This document shows positions 59,501-64,000 of a DNA stretch of 64,000 nucleotides, one piece after another. A program made the position numbers and the translations under genes. The notes under the pieces are model-generated. The model was not told the origin of the DNA and made no database searches. It saw nothing but the letters and a program-made list of their open reading frames with translations. Numbering within the stretch: position 1 is the first letter of the stretch; each line of letters begins with the position of its first letter. Source of the DNA: Syngnathus acus (Eukaryota; Chordata; Actinopteri; Syngnathiformes; Syngnathidae). Location: assembly GCF_901709675.1 (NCBI RefSeq), contig NC_051087.1, forward strand, positions 12,031,384 through 12,095,383, read 5' to 3'.

Positions 59501-61835
59501 CTGACTCATAAAAGTGAAATAACTTAGAGTCCATATACCGCCAAACATTGAAATGTAGGTACGGTGATTGGAAGTGAATGAAAGAACTCTTCGCTCTGTG
59601 CTTGTTTATAATAAATACCGCTGCATACTGGAATGACTACTGTGAAAATGAATGTGAACTTGTGTCAACAGTAGGCATTGCTGATTGCGCCACTGTGGAT
59701 TTATGAAAGCCTCCATCCGACAGCAATACACAGAGGACGCGCACATTAGCTTTAGCTGCTTGAATCCCTCAGCAGGAACACAAATCACAGGCTCAGGACC
59801 TCATGCACCAAAACCTACTACTATTGGATCCATAGGTGCAGCTGGAGCTTAGATCTCATTCTACTTTGTTACCACACGCATGAATCTTCAAATGTGGCCA
59901 TATTTTTACAAAAGTACCAAGTGAGCAAATTATTTTGCAATACCTCTTAATGATGCAAGTTGTTGTTCTTCATGTTGGAAGATGTAACATTTAGTGCTTT
60001 TATTAACGATTAAAAGATTGTAAACCAATTAGATGAATTAGGAACTGAAACTTTCTCAGAGAAGTTCTTTATCATTGCATATATGCGAGGCGGCACGGGT
60101 GAATGACTGGTGAGCAAGAACGCCGCACAGTTCACAGGTAGTGGTTTCCAATCTAATCTTGTAAATCTTCATCTAACACCAGATTAATTTAAAAGCCTCC
60201 AACAACCGCAATAGCTCTCTTTCTAGAAGGTGATTTTTATTTTCCTGCCGACAATCTGTCACTCCTACCTTCTTCATTGAGGTTCAGGTTCTGTAGGCTT
60301 TTGTTCAGGTTACGGGCAGTGGTGACTGCACGAATGTTAGTGTAGGAGTTGACAGATCGGAGACGTGGGATGGCTGGACTGTCCCTCACAGGAGTTAAGT
60401 TACCAGGCTCTGGAAGGAAATAAAAGTGAATAAAAAAATACATGGAAGAACTTTTCTTCTGTTTATCGTCAACCAACATTTCAGTTCAGTTTATAATAGA
60501 AAAAACATACGACAACAAACAAACATTTGGATCCCTTTAAATTCCATAATCCATTAACCTTTGCAGTGAGTGCTAATTTGTAGTGACATCCATAGACATA
60601 CTATCTAATTAATAATAAAAATTAAATAAACCCCAAATGGTCTCTGACAAGAAATGATGCACAAGACATTTGCTGGCAGAATTATCATGTGAAAATCACT
60701 GACAGAAGACCTGATGGCATGGGTAATAGAAGAGTGTGCAATTATCTTAGATAAGTAATTTTGCTTTGTTGGTTGGTATTGTACTCTCCTACCAAAACAT
60801 TAACGGTAGTGGCTAAATAACGTGAGAAAAGCATCTTCGTTCTTGAGGGGAGTAAACATGCATTGAATGATATGTACTGATATTTGTACGTCTTCTGTTC
60901 TCTGGAAAAGAGGCTCATCTTACAAGAGCTTCTTCCTGTGTAGCTGCCTCTTAGAAGAGGACTATTTATGTGAGTGATGACAGTAAGTTATCTGTTGTCA
61001 TGGCATGAACAGGTACTCTATGCTTCTAGGATGGATATTTTGTACACTTATCTGATTTAAGTTCTCGCTGAGCCTGCAGATATGTATCATAAAATGTTGG
61101 ACATAATTCAAATATCCAGGAACTCAGTTTTATACGAATAAGAATAATATCAATGACAACAACAAAAATACTAATAATGAAAAATTCACAGAAAACAGGG
61201 GATTCATCTCCACTAGGATTTAAAAAAGGGAATTAGCTCTCAAAAAACAAACAAAAGATATTTAAAAAAAAAAATCAGTGAGTATGCCAAGGGTCCACTG
61301 CATAGCCATCCTCTGCGTGAATGTGTCAAACGCGACTTGAATGGCGTTTTAGGTGAGGTTACCTGAACTGTTGGCTGGCGACGACACAGTATAATTTTTC
61401 TCCTCCTCTATGAACTGAAGAGCAACGGTACAAAAGTTGCTTTCATATTGAACGACCAGGTGACTCAATGCTACCACTAACTCCTGCAAACAAATACAAA
61501 AATACAATAAACAAACAAACACTGTTTATACTGCGAACAGTATTTTGGGATTTGAATATACAGTACTGGATTATAGTATTTCAGCATCAAATACATTTGT
61601 ATTCGAAATATACTTTGTTAATATTCTTTTAAGTCAGGAATGTGTAGCACTTGTGCACGCATGTATGCGCACGTGTGTGTGTGTGAGGATTGACCTTGCG
61701 GACTACAGGGCTGCCATCGTTGATGAGCTGGGCAAGCATCATGGCCACATTGTGGTCAATCGTGGTGGAGTGGTCCGTCCTCTCAGCGGAGTTTCCCACA
61801 AATGTACCGAGAGCAAAGACAGCAGCACACCTCAC
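20528..61835 (-). CDS. rptor: rptor, regulatory-associated protein of mTOR (raptor), 3' part: 18 coding exons
   Basis: Raptor is the scaffold subunit of mTORC1 that recruits substrates carrying TOS motifs and links the kinase to Rag GTPases at the lysosome. Eighteen exons join to 2139 nt, 712 codons and a stop, which is the length expected for the C-terminal half of the 1335-residue vertebrate protein. The segment starts in the HEAT repeats (VRCAAVFALGTFVGN), passes through the serine-rich linker and ends in a WD40 propeller with C-terminus YMSIYSAEKRLR. Positions matching the AMPK-targeted serines are kept (RSVNSY and MRRVSSY), as are SAPASPT and GGSPP, which match mTOR/MAPK-site regions. 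All junction phases agree. The N-terminal caspase-like domain and first HEAT exons lie beyond the right edge. Confidence 0.95.
21523..21652 (-). CDS. rptor: rptor penultimate exon: WD40 blade (GFMGQRIGAISCLAFHPHW)
   Basis: Codes for GSMNQFIAVYNANGDVISNI, KYYDGFMGQR and IGAISCLAFHPHW. Acceptor CTGCAG, donor GTAATG in phase 0. This donor could splice to the last exon at 20596 or, in principle, to the duplicate at 14676. Confidence 0.95.
22181..22200. repeat. Short GATA microsatellite
   Basis: A short GATA-type run just left of the rptor exon at 22221. Confidence 0.8.
22221..22337 (-). CDS. rptor: rptor exon: WD40 blade (VNGDVRFFEPRTPDSVNVLQ)
   Basis: Codes for VNGDVRFFEPRTPDSVNVLQ and TVKGLTALDIHPQANLFA. 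Acceptor TACCAG, donor GTGAGT, phase 2-2. The join to the next exon gives NLFACGSMNQF. Confidence 0.95.
22411..22497 (-). CDS. rptor: rptor exon: WD40 blade (RIMTYREHGAWVVKAHLQK)
   Basis: Codes for RIMTYREHGAWVVKAHLQKE then SDGHIISV. Acceptor CCGCAG, donor GTATGC, phase 2-2, 87 nt. Confidence 0.94.
   Translation of the reverse strand, partial: SHHDLQRARRLGGQSSPAERVGWTYNQR
22972..23065. repeat. Long near-perfect inverted repeat (hairpin)
   Basis: Two 40-bp arms (22972-23011 and 23026-23065) are complementary at 38 of 40 positions around a 14-base loop. Both arms contain GACAATAAAGCAGACTTTGA or its complement, the same 3' tail seen in a retroposon near 39500, so the hairpin is probably two head-to-head tails. 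It lies in an rptor intron. Confidence 0.95.
23950..24077 (-). CDS. rptor: rptor exon: WD40 blade (DIPTGADSCVTSLSCDS)
   Basis: Codes for DIPTGADSCVTSLSCDSQRS, LIVAGLGDGSVRVFDRRMGP and NE. VRVFD closes the repeat. Acceptor CACCAG, donor GTAAAG, phase 0 to 2. Confidence 0.95.
24593..24693 (-). CDS. rptor: rptor exon: WD40 blade (MVVDWEQETGLLMTSGDVRV)
   Basis: Codes for GMVVDWEQETGLLMTSGDVR and VIRIWDTDREMKVQ; IRIWD is a WD-repeat signature. The join to the previous exon gives TTRGMVVDW, two residues shorter than the mammalian TTRGAGMVVDW. Acceptor GTGCAG, donor GTGTGT, phase 1 to 0. Confidence 0.94.
26353..26371. repeat. Poly(A) run
   Basis: Nineteen consecutive A, possibly the tail of an unrecognised retroposon. 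Confidence 0.9.
27311..28080. mobile_element. Non-autonomous DNA transposon with GATCCCTCG inverted ends
   Basis: The left end GCGATCCCTCGCCACTTTAC and the right end CGCAATAAACGAGGGATC are inverted relative to each other and resemble the CAGTNATCCCTCG ends of Tigger/pogo-type elements. The interior has higher GC than its surroundings. A fragment of a similar right end occurs at 35635-35674. Target duplication not resolved. Confidence 0.6.
32107..32160. repeat. Imperfect CAG-rich tract
   Basis: AGCAGCAGCGGCAGCAGCAG and flanking CAG/CAGAAG units inside the long rptor intron; not coding. Confidence 0.8.
32614..32724. repeat. 47-bp tandem duplication
   Basis: Unit starting AAGGTAGCGAATGTTGTG at 32614 is repeated exactly at 32661, with a third partial unit at 32708 (AAGGTCGCGAATG). 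Confidence 0.97.
32870..33190. other. GC-richer intronic island, unclassified
   Basis: Contains GGCGCGGCGCAATAACACCG and GGCTCGGCTGTGTCCCCGAG in an otherwise AT-rich intron. The open frames on the minus strand show no known domain. Possibly an old repeat; no function assigned. Confidence 0.3.
35506..36682. mobile_element. 1.2-kb TIR element flanked by TA (pogo-like family)
   Basis: Begins CCGTAATTTTCGGACTATAA and ends with its reverse complement TTATAGTCCGAAAATTACGG, with TA on each side as in Tc1/mariner-superfamily insertions. Near each end the motif GCGACTTATA recurs. The interior has a GC-rich ~118-bp tandem repeat (units near 36121 and 36239), poly-T/poly-A blocks and a second repeat end at 35635-35674. 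No transposase frame. Confidence 0.85.
37555..37656 (-). CDS. rptor: rptor exon: WD40 blade (DGALRVWKNFADQKNPEMV)
   Basis: Codes for DGALRVWKNFADQKNPEMVT and AWQGLSDMLPTTR. LRVW is a typical WD-repeat end. Acceptor TCTAG, donor GTCAGC, phase 1-1. It is followed by an intron of about 12.9 kb. Confidence 0.94.
39200..39530 (+). mobile_element. Retroposon fragment with GACTTTGACTTTTGACTTTG tail
   Basis: GTAATTTCGATCTCTTTGTG, then AAATTGACAATAAAGCAGAC, then a short TTTGAC repeat tail, as in many fish non-LTR retroposon 3' ends. The same tail forms the hairpin at 22972. The left border is uncertain. Confidence 0.55.
39817..39941 (-). CDS. rptor: rptor exon: WD40 blade (FWDWEKGERLDYFYNGNPRY)
   Basis: Codes for FWDWEKGERLDYFYNGNPRY, TRITAMEYLNGHDCSLLLTA and T. 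Acceptor TTTTAG, donor GTTGCA (weak). Enters phase 2 and leaves phase 1, giving TATDDGALRVW across the junction. Confidence 0.93.
40033..40147 (-). CDS. rptor: rptor exon: WD40 blade (VSRLDDQIFINRNPGVP)
   Basis: Reads GVSRLDDQIFINRNPGVPSV then VKFHPFNTCIAVADKDSI. The junction codon TG|T gives DSICFWDW. The donor is GTTCGA, a weak match to consensus, but phase and homology leave no other choice. Acceptor TTTCAG. Confidence 0.92.
40148..43977. other. rptor intron of about 3.8 kb
   Basis: No gene recognised. Contains a (GT)n/G24 tract (41531-41574) and a small palindromic ATCCATTCATGGATGGAT at about 43510. Confidence 0.6.
41531..41574 (+). repeat. (GT)n followed by 24 consecutive G
   Basis: A GT run followed by G24 (41551-41574). 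Long G homopolymers can form quadruplexes and are error prone in sequencing. Confidence 0.95.
43978..44083 (-). CDS. rptor: rptor exon: charged helix (IPEEHDLQSQVRMERQWRFL)
   Basis: Codes for IPEEHDLQSQVRMERQWRFL and RNARVKRQSRSITQR. Strongly charged helix just ahead of the propeller. Acceptor TGTCAG, donor GTCAGT, enters phase 0 and leaves phase 1. Confidence 0.94.
44641..44880 (-). mobile_element. Tc1-like transposase fragment
   Basis: The minus-strand frame reads WNIFQWSSQSFDLNLIEDVF, a degenerate form of the W-P-S-Q-S-P-D-L-N-P-I-E motif near the end of Tc1-like transposases, preceded by SGRFNLCVSKHG. Intronic relic. Confidence 0.7.
45089..45455 (+). mobile_element. Candidate solo LTR or LTR fragment
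   Basis: Contains CTCTCAATAAAAACGCTCCT, a poly(A) signal in an LTR-like promoter and R-region setting, followed by CTTGTCTCCCGTGTGGTTC. It could start with TG near 45089 and end with CA near 45450. No target duplication or internal genes were resolved, so the call is tentative. Confidence 0.4.
46465..46620. mobile_element. hAT-like end fragment
   Basis: CAAGGGTGGGCAAACGTTTG resembles one terminus of fish hAT MITEs, and GGGCCGCATATACTAC follows. The other end was not found. Confidence 0.45.
46860..46985. mobile_element. Decayed copy of the ATAAGTCGC repeat family
   Basis: GGAGAATAAATCGCGTCCGA, TTATAAACGGCACCAGC and TATAAGCAACACTGGACTA are mutated forms of the ATAAGTCGC repeats of the TIR family seen at 35506 and 57513. 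Confidence 0.55.
47361..47815. repeat. Minisatellite with ~150-bp unit, about three copies
   Basis: GGATGTGCTCGCGCTGGGCC followed by CGTCAG-CGGCCAGCAC, AAGAGC and CTTTAAAATGTTT recurs from 47361, 47511 and about 47664. Each unit has a GC-rich half and an AT-rich half. Confidence 0.9.
48547..48657 (-). CDS. rptor: rptor exon: entry to the WD40 region (CDWSAKYFAQPV)
   Basis: Reads AAEDGDEPCGHRNYISAALQ then TGLCDWSAKYFAQPVTK. The TG-CDWSA-YFAQPV core is a raptor hallmark. 111 nt, phase 0-0, acceptor GTTCAG, donor GTAGTG. Confidence 0.94.
48731..48908 (-). CDS. rptor: rptor exon: Ser/Pro-rich linker (HSHQFPRTRKMFDKGPEQ)
   Basis: Starts GSPPMPSTSSSSLTNEV and ends PHSHQFPRTRKMFDKGPEQ. The first serine matches human Ser877. 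The central Pro/Thr-rich part is divergent, as expected for a disordered linker. Acceptor CTCTAG, donor GTACAT, 178 nt. Confidence 0.94.
49034..49137 (-). CDS. rptor: rptor exon: linker with SAPASPT phospho-site region
   Basis: Contains NARPQRILDSGSLTQSAPAS followed by PTSKGTHIHQAG. The serine in SAPASP corresponds to human Ser863, a site phosphorylated in response to mTOR activity. Acceptor CCACAG, donor GTAAGG; phase 0 in, phase 2 out. Confidence 0.93.
49219..49345. repeat. Compound tetranucleotide array (GTAG)n-(GTCG)n-(GATA)n
   Basis: Pure GTAG from 49219, switching to GTCG near 49281, then CGATCGATAG and imperfect GATA. Confidence 0.98.
50964..51043. repeat. (GTGA)n microsatellite
   Basis: About twenty GTGA units with two GCGA variants near the right end. 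Confidence 0.98.
53427..53860 (+). mobile_element. Pogo-like transposon fragment with transposase N-terminus
   Basis: Starts with a TIR-like CCGTAATTCCCGGACTATAA. At 53768-53860 the plus strand reads GDKRNAYDAAFKLKAVDLGL, then NEGTRDAHAL and a stop. The YDAAFKLKAVDLA pattern is the DNA-binding start of pogo-type transposases common in fish. The downstream transposase and 3' end were not found. Confidence 0.7.
55208..55326 (-). CDS. rptor: rptor exon: helical segment (GVSFNSVYTQIWRVLLHLAA)
   Basis: Codes for GVSFNSVYTQIWRVLLHLAA then DPFPEVSDLAMKVLNCIAYK, a helical segment of raptor. Acceptor TTTTAG, donor GTATGT; enters phase 1 and leaves phase 0. Confidence 0.95.
55636..55658. repeat. Poly-C tract
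   Basis: C-rich run with a single T, in an rptor intron. Confidence 0.93.
57513..57817. mobile_element. 0.3-kb TIR element flanked by TA
   Basis: Starts CCGTATTTTCCGCACTATAA and ends with the reverse complement TTATAGTGCGGAAAATACGG, with TA on both sides. The interior carries repeated TATAAGGCGCACC-type words and two copies of ATGGCCCATTTTAAAACTTT; a hAT-like scrap (GGCCCGCGGGCCGGTCTTTG) is embedded near 57674. Confidence 0.85.
58770..58913 (-). CDS. rptor: rptor exon: linker with second AMPK-site region
   Basis: Contains FSPGNLSTSSSASSTLGSPD, ILSFETIDKMRRVSSYSS and LNSLI. MRRVSSYSSL fits the AMPK consensus and aligns with human Ser792. Acceptor CTGCAG, donor GTAACT, phase 1-1, 144 nt. Confidence 0.95.
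60269..60409 (-). CDS. rptor: rptor exon: linker with first AMPK-site region
   Basis: Contains LTPVRDSPAIPRLRSVNSYT and NIRAVTTARNLNKSLQNL. The RSVNSY serine pair aligns with human Ser719 and Ser722, the latter an AMPK target that promotes 14-3-3 binding; the position matching Ser721 is Asn. The acceptor is CCAG followed by AG, so a 2-nt shift is formally possible, but phase favours the first AG. Donor GTAGGA. Confidence 0.92.
61363..61483 (-). CDS. rptor: rptor exon: HEAT repeat (ELVVALSHLVVQYESNF)
   Basis: Codes for ELVVALSHLVVQYESNF, CTVALQFIEEEKNY and VSSPANSS, highly like vertebrate raptor. Acceptor TTGCAG, donor GTAACC; enters phase 0 and leaves phase 1. Confidence 0.94.
61695..61835 (-). 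CDS. rptor: rptor exon: HEAT repeat (VRCAAVFALGTFVGN)
   Basis: Reads VRCAAVFALGTFVGNSAERT, then DHNVAMMLAQLINDGSPVVRK. 141 nt, phase 0-0, acceptor CTCTAG, donor GTCAAT. This is the first rptor exon in the window in transcript order. No upstream exon (expected to end in a DPIPE-like sequence) was found between it and 64000. Confidence 0.93.
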
Positions 61836-62082
61836 CTAGAGCGACACAATTACTGTTTCAACTCGCACTCCTTTTGATTAACCTTGCTTCCATGCCTTTA
61901 AAATTGGTTGTGTTAACATTTAAAACATCAAGGCCAAAGCCTTGTTACGCAATGGTTGCGCTCACGGCACCGAAAAACAAAATATTTATTGGGACAAAAT
62001 ACAGCTTTAGTTGAAGAAATACTTGGAGAGTCTACTCAAGCCAAGCACTACAACTTCCTTTCCTTATAAATTTTTTGTTTTT

Positions 62083-62150
62083 TGTTTTGCTGGGATAGGC
62101 TTCAGCACACCCGCAACTCCCGTGGGGACAAGCGGTTGCATGCAAGTTGT
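62083..62150 (+). mobile_element. Fish retroposon tail fragment
   Basis: GCTGGGATAGGCTTCAGCAC, then CCCGCAACTCCCGTGGGGAC and AAGCGGTTG is the forward version of the common tail also seen at 3180-3300. Confidence 0.6.
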
Positions 62151-62935
62151 TTGGTGCATGTGTGTAGAACTAACCCCGAGCCCTCAGATTTCTGCCGCGT
62201 GAAATCGCTTGGTGACTTCCCAAGATGGCAGCTAAAGACACAGATGCTGCCAACTACCAATAAGAGGAAAGCTGTTTTCCACACTCAATTTGAGGTGAAC
62301 AGTGATCCAATAAGAGCCAAGCATATTTGCATACTGTATTAAATATTCATGAGAATCCGTCCGTTCAAGATGCCGGATGTTTTTGACAAATTACAGGAGC
62401 TTGAAAATGGACATTCTGGGCATTTACAACACTAGGTTTACTGATAAACTGTTTTTCTTAGAAACACTTATTACCTTTTAAATGATAACTTTTAAAATAT
62501 AAATTGTTTTTCAAAATGAAATTTTGGGCGATGTCTATACTGTTATTGATCAAATTATTTGAAAATGACCCATGTGCAGTAATTAAAAAAACAGGAAGAA
62601 TGGTATGCTTTATTGTAATGTGTAGCAATAATTGCCTTCAGATTTCACTGCACTCACAGTGCGGCCCCGGATTGGGAGTCACCCCCCCCATCCTGGGCAC
62701 ACACAAGCAAACATTCCAACCCCCCCAACCAGCAGAAGTCATGCAATGTACTTAATGCATTGATCAACCCTTAAAAATTGAGAACCCGCATGCGTATGCA
62801 ATTTTGAGAAGATTCTTGAGAGATTGCATTCCTGTTTCATTTTGTGATCCAAATCTGATTATGTTCTGCAAGTGACTTGTGAGAAAGTGTGACTTTTGAT
62901 CTCAGAACTGATTTCAGAATTTCGTTTGTTTAAAC

Positions 62936-63249
62936 CAGGGGTGCCCAAACGTTTTCAGATCGCGACCTACAAAAAAAGTCCTACTCCCATTCCCTATGAA
63001 AGGGATACTTCTTACTATGGCCAGCTGCCCCACTCATTATTATACCCTTTTTTAAGTTTAAGAGAAAAAACAGGGTTCTGACAATTGGAAGGAACTCGCG
63101 AGCTCGCGTGTTTGTGTTGTGTTGTTAGCGCCGTTGTTTGTACACGCGTCAAGTGCGAAAAAAATAAAAACATTTTAATATCACGCGATCGACCAATAGT
63201 GGCTTGGCGATCGACCAGTCGATCGCGATCGACGTATTGGGCACCCCTG
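62936..63249. mobile_element. hAT-type MITE with intact 8-bp target duplication
   Basis: Starts CAGGGGTGCCCAAACG and ends GTATTGGGCACCCCTG, an inverted pair of the hAT terminus. It is flanked on both sides by the identical 8-bp duplication GTTTAAAC (62928-62935 and 63250-63257). The interior has repeated GATCGCGATC-type words. 314 bp, no coding frame. Confidence 0.93.
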
Positions 63250-64000
63250 GTTTAAACCTTCTTAAAACTATAAAGAGAAAAACAACGCGGTGCCCCTCGT
63301 GGCGGTTGATTGTACTCCTGGCAGTATATTTCCACCATCATTAACGAAATAACTAAGTAACTAAGTAATTGATAATTAGTTAATTATCTAATTAAATTGA
63401 TCATTAATGATCCCATATTCGCTACAAATGTATTGTAGCAAATCTGCAGTTGTGTTATGTGGATTATTGCAAAAGTTTGATTAAGATCCAACTATCTGTG
63501 AGACTCTGAAGGCATCTGTGATTTGTGATTGAATGAGAAAGTCAAGGAAGGGGGGAGTGGGAGGAAGTGTGTGAGTTATGTCTGTGGGATGAAGGCTACC
63601 GGTTGAGAGACACTCGTTGCTTTCTTTGGCAAGACTAGTCATTAATTTTTATTTAAAAAAAAGGTATTCATCGACCACTGCAATATATTATCTGTTTTTT
63701 CACTGTAACTGTCAAAAGTGTGGTGGATTTCCTGATGGGTGACATTGAGGATTTAAGGCTGCTTGTCAGCAGGTGTCTTTTCAGATGAGCTTGCATGGGA
63801 AATGTGTCTGTTTTTATATATAATGTATATATTTCAGGACAGACTTGCAAGTAGCCCGGCTAGTATTCACATTATTTGTGCAACATTGCCAGATGCTCGA
63901 TGCAGCGTCGCTCATTTACCGCTCAAGTCCACCACCTGATGATGAAGCGCCAGTGCTTTTGCCAAAACATGTGACTGGTAATTAATAGATCTCAAGTTAA

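Larger units (their letters stand above)
61836..64000. other. rptor intron, extends past the right edge
   Basis: No further raptor exon was found up to the end of the window. Contains a retroposon tail (62083-62150) and a hAT MITE (62936-63249). Confidence 0.6.

Noticed and set aside
61836-64000. Further upstream rptor exons near the right edge
   Set aside because: No minus-strand segment with raptor-like sequence and matching phase was found; the next exon presumably lies outside the window.

Overview
This is animal nuclear DNA, almost certainly from a teleost fish. It has large spliced introns and microsatellites, Tc1-like, pogo-like and hAT-type transposon remnants, the common fish retroposon tail next to (GGAT)n/(TCCA)n tracts, and two recognisable vertebrate genes, both on the minus strand. 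There are no bacterial-type operons, CRISPR arrays or phage genes. The species cannot be named from sequence alone.

Layout, left to right. (1) 1-12 kb: a complete pecam1 (CD31) gene read right to left. Twelve coding exons join in frame to 678 codons plus a stop: signal peptide, linker, six Ig-domain exons, a transmembrane exon and three small cytoplasmic exons. (2) 6.5-21.3 kb: a direct tandem segmental duplication. Its unit began in a pecam1 intron and ended in the last intron of the neighbouring rptor gene. Unit A (about 6.5-15.0 kb) supplies the working 5' half of pecam1 and a stranded extra copy of the rptor last exon. Unit B (about 16.5-21.3 kb) supplies the true rptor last exon and a broken 5' fragment of pecam1. 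That fragment has lost Ig domain 1, carries a stop codon in Ig domain 4 and has lost the splice donor of Ig domain 3. (3) 20.5-61.8 kb: the 3' eighteen coding exons of rptor (raptor, the mTORC1 scaffold), joining in frame to 712 codons plus a stop. They run from the HEAT-repeat region through the phospho-regulated linker to the C-terminal WD40 propeller. The 5' exons lie beyond the right edge.

The remainder is intron or intergenic DNA with repeats. The best defined are two hAT-type MITEs with 8-bp target duplications (10.3 and 62.9 kb), two TA-flanked elements with long terminal inverted repeats (35.5 and 57.5 kb) related to a pogo-like transposase fragment (53.8 kb), several decayed Tc1-like transposase remnants, a 40-bp-arm hairpin in an rptor intron (22.97 kb), a 47-bp tandem duplication and a ~150-bp minisatellite.

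No new multi-gene system is evident. The most notable local feature is the duplication that straddles the pecam1/rptor boundary. It leaves rptor with two intact candidate last exons and pecam1 with a decaying partial paralogue. Family names rest on recognition of the protein sequence; no database search was run. Exon borders are read from GT/AG sites and reading-frame continuity.
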